6,598 bases of DNA, from NCBI GenBank assembly GCA_020446665.1, contig JAGREF010000078.1, forward strand, positions 1-6,598, written 5' to 3'. Positions within the stretch are counted from its first letter, which is position 1, and every line of letters starts with the position of its first letter. Position numbers and translations under genes: made by a program. Under the pieces are notes generated by a model. The model was not told the origin of the DNA. It made no database searches and worked only from the letters and a program-made list of their open reading frames with translations. Shown here piece by piece: positions 5,983-6,598 of this stretch. This DNA is from Sphingomonadaceae bacterium (GTDB lineage: Bacteria > Pseudomonadota > Alphaproteobacteria > Sphingomonadales > Sphingomonadaceae).

Positions 5983-6598
5983 AGTCGAAATTGAGTTTCT
6001 TCACGCCCAGCACATGCAAGGCCAGCTTTTCATAGAAAGGCTCGCTCTCACCCTTGCGGATCTTGCGCAGGAAGTATTTTTCGAAGCCGATCTTGGCCAG
6101 ATGGACCCATTTCCCGTCGCTCGACCAATTGGTGTTGCGCGGCGGGATTTGCGGCTTGGCGACAAAGGCCACACCGCCATCGCCAAAGTCTGCCAGACAG
6201 ATCGCGTTCCAGCTGGCTTCGTGGGTGGGCTCCTGCCCGGCAAGGATTTCCTTGAGGTTCTGGGCAGTGGCCGTGACCATGCTTTCGATCATGAAGCCGG
6301 TCTTGGGCACGCCGACCGGCAGCGGGGTGGGGCCGACCGGCGGGATCGCGATGCACACGCCCACGCCGAAGACATTCTTGTATTTCGGATTGCGCTGATG
6401 CTTGTCCGTGATGACGAAGCCGCGCGGGTTCACCAGCCCGTCAATTCCCATCAGCGGCTTGATCCCGCGGAAGGCGGGCAGCATCATGGCCCAACCGAAA
6501 TCGAGATCATGCTTGGCCTTTTCACTGCCATCCTCGTTCACTTCGGTGACATGGCAGACGCCGTTTTCGACACTGTCGACCTTGGCATTGGTGATCCA
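5981..6598 (-). CDS. sqr: Sulfide:quinone oxidoreductase-like flavoprotein (partial, N-terminus off the right edge)
   Basis: Only the last 205 residues are present; the frame enters from beyond the right edge. The fragment includes NPRGFVITDKHQRN (57-70), GVGVCIAIPPVGPTPLPVGVPKTGFMIESM (approximately 78-107, written here only as landmarks), WNAICLADFGD (130-140) and WVHLAKIGFEKYFLRKI (164-180). These match the C-terminal half of membrane-associated sulfide:quinone oxidoreductases. Such enzymes pass electrons from sulfide via FAD to quinone and release sulfane sulfur. Cys82 of the fragment (in GVC) is likely the C-terminal member of the catalytic cysteine set; the others would lie upstream of the window and cannot be checked. 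The end of the protein is basic and amphipathic, as expected for the membrane-binding helices of this family. It is followed at 12 nt by the DUF2892 gene. A related FAD oxidoreductase without SQR activity remains possible. Confidence 0.8.
   Translation of the reverse strand, partial: WITNAKVDSVENGVCHVTEVNEDGSEKAKHDLDFGWAMMLPAFRGIKPLMGIDGLVNPRGFVITDKHQRNPKYKNVFGVGVCIAIPPVGPTPLPVGVPKTGFMIESMVTATAQNLKEILAGQEPTHEASWNAICLADFGDGGVAFVAKPQIPPRNTNWSSDGKWVHLAKIGFEKYFLRKIRKGESEPFYEKLALHVLGVKKLNFD

Overview
The window is GC-rich, densely packed bacterial chromosome. Gene content (a CcmI/CycH-like TPR protein, a sulfide:quinone oxidoreductase-type flavoprotein, a TolC-family protein with a plain Sec signal) and codon use suggest an alphaproteobacterium. 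Sphingomonadales/Erythrobacteraceae is my best guess, but no rRNA or marker gene is present to confirm it. I see no tRNA, rRNA, CRISPR array, insertion sequence, integrase or phage gene.

Layout from left to right. (1) 2-1294, minus strand: a flavin-dependent, NAD(P)H-binding oxidoreductase with a cyclic-nucleotide-binding domain fused at its C-terminus. It is cut by the left window edge. (2) 1401-2339, plus strand, divergent from gene 1: a membrane-anchored TPR protein resembling the cytochrome c assembly factor CcmI/CycH. (3) 2342-3625 (or 3661), minus strand, ending 2 bp from gene 2: a Wzx-type polysaccharide flippase. (4) 3752-4480, plus strand, divergent from the flippase: a soluble 242-residue protein that I recognise as an Nmad3 (nucleotide modification associated domain 3) protein. 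(5-7) 6598-4477, minus strand: a tightly packed operon read in the order sulfide:quinone oxidoreductase-like protein (N-terminus off the right edge), a 67-residue DUF2892/YgaP-type two-helix membrane protein, and a TolC-family outer-membrane channel whose stop codon overlaps that of Nmad3.

The operon on the right is the only clear functional unit. Its genes are linked by ribosome-binding sites that overlap the preceding stop codons. A reasonable inference is a sulfide or reactive-sulfur detoxification unit with an export channel. The genes on the left look like individual housekeeping or accessory genes arranged as divergent and convergent pairs. The least understood item is the Nmad3 protein: its family was predicted by comparative genomics to act in nucleotide or DNA base modification, yet here it is a lone chromosomal gene with no visible modification partners.
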